Assembly (NCBI GenBank): GCA_025060395.1 | Contig: JANXCC010000001.1 | Location: forward strand, 248,276-312,275 | DNA from: Candidatus Bipolaricaulota bacterium | GTDB lineage: Bacteria > Bipolaricaulota > Bipolaricaulia > RBG-16-55-9 > DRXL01 | Reading direction: 5' to 3' | Length of the DNA stretch: 64,000 nt | Shown: in pieces, positions 62,394 through 64,000 of the stretch | Layout of the letters: each line of letters begins with the position of its first letter | How positions within the stretch are numbered: position 1 is the first letter of the stretch | The notes under the pieces: generated by a model | What the model saw: only the letters and a program-made list of their open reading frames with translations | The model's database searches: none | What the model was told of the DNA's origin: nothing | Made by a program: the position numbers and the translations under genes

Positions 62394-63730
62394 ACGAGAA
62401 TGGTGGGGCGCACCAGCTCACCCGCAAGCCCTGCCACCGACCCCTGAGTGATCTTCACGTTGACAAGCTCACCGATCAGCTCCGAAGACCCCGGGAAGAC
62501 AACCGTTCTATTATCGCGCGTCTTGCCCATGACAAATCCCGGAGCGCGCGCTGGGCCTTCGACCAGGACTTCGAGAGTCTGTCCAACGCGCTTTCTGTTT
62601 TCTTCGTCTGTAATTTGCTTTTGTAACGCCAAGAGAATCTCAAGACGACGCTGCTTCTCGGCTTCCGGGATAGTATCTTGATATTTATAGAAGGCGACGG
62701 TCTTGGGGCGCGGGGAGTACTTGAAGATGAACGCGCCGCCAAAGCGTGCCTGCTTCACTAAATCGACCGTCTCTTGGAAGTCTTCTTCGGTTTCGGTGGG
62801 GAAGCCGACAATAATATCGGTGGTAACGTTGACCCCGCGCTCACGCAGCTTGCGCACGAGTTCTAAGAAGTACTCCTTGGTGTAGCCGCGGCGCATATCT
62901 TCTAAAACTTTATTGCTCCCCGACTGCACCGCCATGTGCACGTGCTCGCAGATGTTGTTCTCTTCGCCTAAGACGTCGATCACGTCGTCGGTGATATCTT
63001 GGGGATGCGAGCTCGTGAAGCGAACTCGAGGGATAGGGATCTCGGTGAGCGCGCGCAAGAGATTCGCAAAATTAATCGTTGGGTCTTTGAGGTCCTTGCC
63101 ATAGGAGTCGACGTTCTGGCCCAGAAGCTGGACTTCTTTGTAGCCCTGGGCAGCGAGCTCACTCACTTCAGCGATAATATCGCCGGGAAGGCGGCTGCGG
63201 AGCGGTCCCGTCGTGTACGGCACGATACAGAACGTGCAGAAGTTCGAGCAGCCTTCGGTGATCGTCACCTTGGCGTGGAAGCGGCTTGCGCGCAAGAACG
63301 GGAGATCTTCGATCTTATCGGGGATCTTGTCGACGGCCATCACCCAAGCAGGCTTGCCCAGCGCACGTCGCGCGCGGGCTTGCTCGATCAATTCCGGGAT
63401 TTGGGAGATATTGGAGCTGCCAAAGACAAAGTCAATCGCAGGGCTTTGGCGAAAGAGCTTCTCCTTCAGGGCTTGGGCGGCGCAGCCACCTACGCCCAAC
63501 AACAGATTAGGGTTTTTCTCTTTGAGCTGGGCGATAACGCCCGCTTCAGAGATGATCTTATGGACAGGTTTTTCACGCACCATGCAGGTGTTAAAAAGCA
63601 CGACGTCAGCCTGAGCTGGGTCTTCTGCAGGGAGGTAGCCCGCGCGGACGAGCACCCCAGCCATGCCCTCAGACTTGTGCTCGTTCATCTGGCAGCCCCA
63701 GGTGTAAATATAGAAACGCTTCACGCTCAT
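62390..63730 (-). CDS. miaB: tRNA-2-methylthio-N6-dimethylallyladenosine synthase
   Basis: Radical-SAM methylthiotransferase that modifies A37 of tRNAs reading UNN codons. 446 residues. N-terminal UPF0004 domain with the auxiliary-cluster cysteines (YTWGCQMNEHKSEGMAG, FNTCMVREKP, GVGGCAAQ). The radical SAM core has ITEGCSNFCTFCIVPYTTG (C-x3-C-x2-C) near 155. VQLLGQNVDSYG and MAVQSGSNKVLEDMRRGYT follow, then the C-terminal TRAM domain (VLVEGPARAPG, GSSELIGELVNVKITQG). No ribosome-binding site precedes the ATG; TATAGT lies 10-15 bp upstream, which suggests a leaderless transcript. First gene of the miaB-pfkB-CBS-ispG operon. Confidence 0.96.
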   Translation of the reverse strand: MSVKRFYIYTWGCQMNEHKSEGMAGVLVRAGYLPAEDPAQADVVLFNTCMVREKPVHKIISEAGVIAQLKEKNPNLLLGVGGCAAQALKEKLFRQSPAIDFVFGSSNISQIPELIEQARARRALGKPAWVMAVDKIPDKIEDLPFLRASRFHAKVTITEGCSNFCTFCIVPYTTGPLRSRLPGDIIAEVSELAAQGYKEVQLLGQNVDSYGKDLKDPTINFANLLRALTEIPIPRVRFTSSHPQDITDDVIDVLGEENNICEHVHMAVQSGSNKVLEDMRRGYTKEYFLELVRKLRERGVNVTTDIIVGFPTETEEDFQETVDLVKQARFGGAFIFKYSPRPKTVAFYKYQDTIPEAEKQRRLEILLALQKQITDEENRKRVGQTLEVLVEGPARAPGFVMGKTRDNRTVVFPGSSELIGELVNVKITQGSVAGLAGELVRPTILV

Positions 63731-63753
63731 AGATATAAAACTATAGCAGAGAA

Positions 63754-63783
63754 GGCCGAGCTTCTCAAGCTCGGCCCTCTTTT
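63754..63783. terminator. Hairpin between the partial subtilase and miaB
   Basis: Stem GGCCGAGCTT/AAGCTCGGCC (63754-63763 with 63767-63776) with a 3-nt loop. CTCTTTT follows on the plus strand and TTCTCTGC on the minus strand. It probably ends the minus-strand subtilase transcript. Confidence 0.7.
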
Positions 63784-63807
63784 GCGGTTGACGCTCTTTA
63801 TTTAGCT

Positions 63808-64000
63808 TTAGAAGCCGCCCTTGGCCTTCTGGACAGCGCGCAGGGCGTTGACGACGCCGTAGCCGTAACGACTGCGAGGGCTGCGCGAAGTCGCCGTGGT
63901 GCGCAGAATGAAGATCGCGTCGTTGGCGGAGAGCTTGGGGTTGACGGAGAGTATCAACGCGATGACGCCACTCACATGCGGCGCAGCCGCCGAGGTGCCA
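63808..64000 (-). CDS. Subtilisin-like serine protease (S8), C-terminal end only
   Basis: The minus strand is open from the window edge to a TAA at 63808-63810. The 64 visible residues begin GTSAAAPHVSGVIALIL, the motif around the S8 catalytic Ser. They continue NPKLSANDAIFILRTTAT and YGYGVVNALRAVQ, the usual end of the catalytic domain, then KAKGGF and stop. The gene therefore ends right after the protease domain and has none of the C-terminal domains of the three subtilases at 22600, 27270 and 35048. The 5' part lies outside the window. Confidence 0.9.
   Translation of the reverse strand, partial: GTSAAAPHVSGVIALILSVNPKLSANDAIFILRTTATSRSPRSRYGYGVVNALRAVQKAKGGF

Noticed and set aside
1..64000. 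tRNA, rRNA, IS elements, integrase or phage genes
   Set aside because: None seen in reading the intergenic regions and the protein-coding frames; no tRNA-like cloverleaf or transposase motif was recognised.

Overview
The window is a piece of a bacterial chromosome. It carries essential housekeeping genes (rpoC, secG, murJ, rplI, folP, ruvC, polA, proS, ispG, miaB), a GC content that looks close to 57-58 percent by eye, strong Shine-Dalgarno sites and few long intergenic gaps. Outer-membrane beta-barrel proteins, lipoproteins and a MurJ flippase point to a two-membrane cell. The gene content and protein style fit a member of candidate phylum Bipolaricaulota (OP1, 'Acetothermia'). That placement is recognition only, and no search was possible.

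Layout. (1) 1-2118: the 3' part of rpoC. (2) 7338-2048, minus strand: a tight operon of RqcH/NFACT, an M50 membrane protease, SecG, two oligopeptide-type ABC ATPases and the RdgB nucleotide-pool cleaner. (3) 7569-10028: a very long family-5 solute-binding protein. (4) 10107-10360: ten DnaA-type boxes beside AT-rich DNA and an inverted repeat of TAG trinucleotides, which I read as the chromosomal origin. (5) 10448-11926: an aldehyde dehydrogenase. (6) 12040-44734: about 33 kb of surface and secreted protein genes, all on the plus strand. (7) 48441-44748, minus: bL9, a phosphodiester glycosidase and MurJ. (8) 48563-53411, plus: FolP, DUF177, RuvC, a tiny zinc ribbon and PolA. (9) 53451-57880: an AT-richer insert with a frameshifted ASH-domain gene and a beta-helix protein. 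(10) 63730-57889, minus: MiaB, a PfkB sugar kinase, a CBS protein, IspG, a small membrane protein and ProS. A partial subtilase lies at the right edge.

The surface block is the remarkable part. Eleven proteins of very different architecture (FG-GAP propeller, subtilases, Asp-box propeller, Asp-rich repeats, cohesin plus PKD) share one C-terminal domain of about 80-90 residues. It ends in LANGVYLYVVTV-like strands and a last K-[LIFV]-[VA]-[ILV]-x-R. It resembles the type A C-terminal sorting domain of type IX secretion. Two of the carriers, each with a cohesin-like domain, sit directly upstream of a PorV/PorQ-like barrel gene, and that pair of genes is duplicated in tandem. Three other carriers have dockerin-like calcium loops. 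This suggests a secreted cohesin-dockerin surface assembly delivered by a PorV-linked, type IX-like route. Four short RTX proteins with a shared, unrecognised C-terminal domain lie in two pairs inside the block.

The block also appears to be co-regulated. Nine of its promoters carry a GTRAY-N4-RTYAC palindrome, a CRP/FNR-superfamily type, centred 29.5-30.5 bp upstream of the -10 hexamer. That is the class II activator position. I saw no tRNA, rRNA, CRISPR array or insertion sequence.
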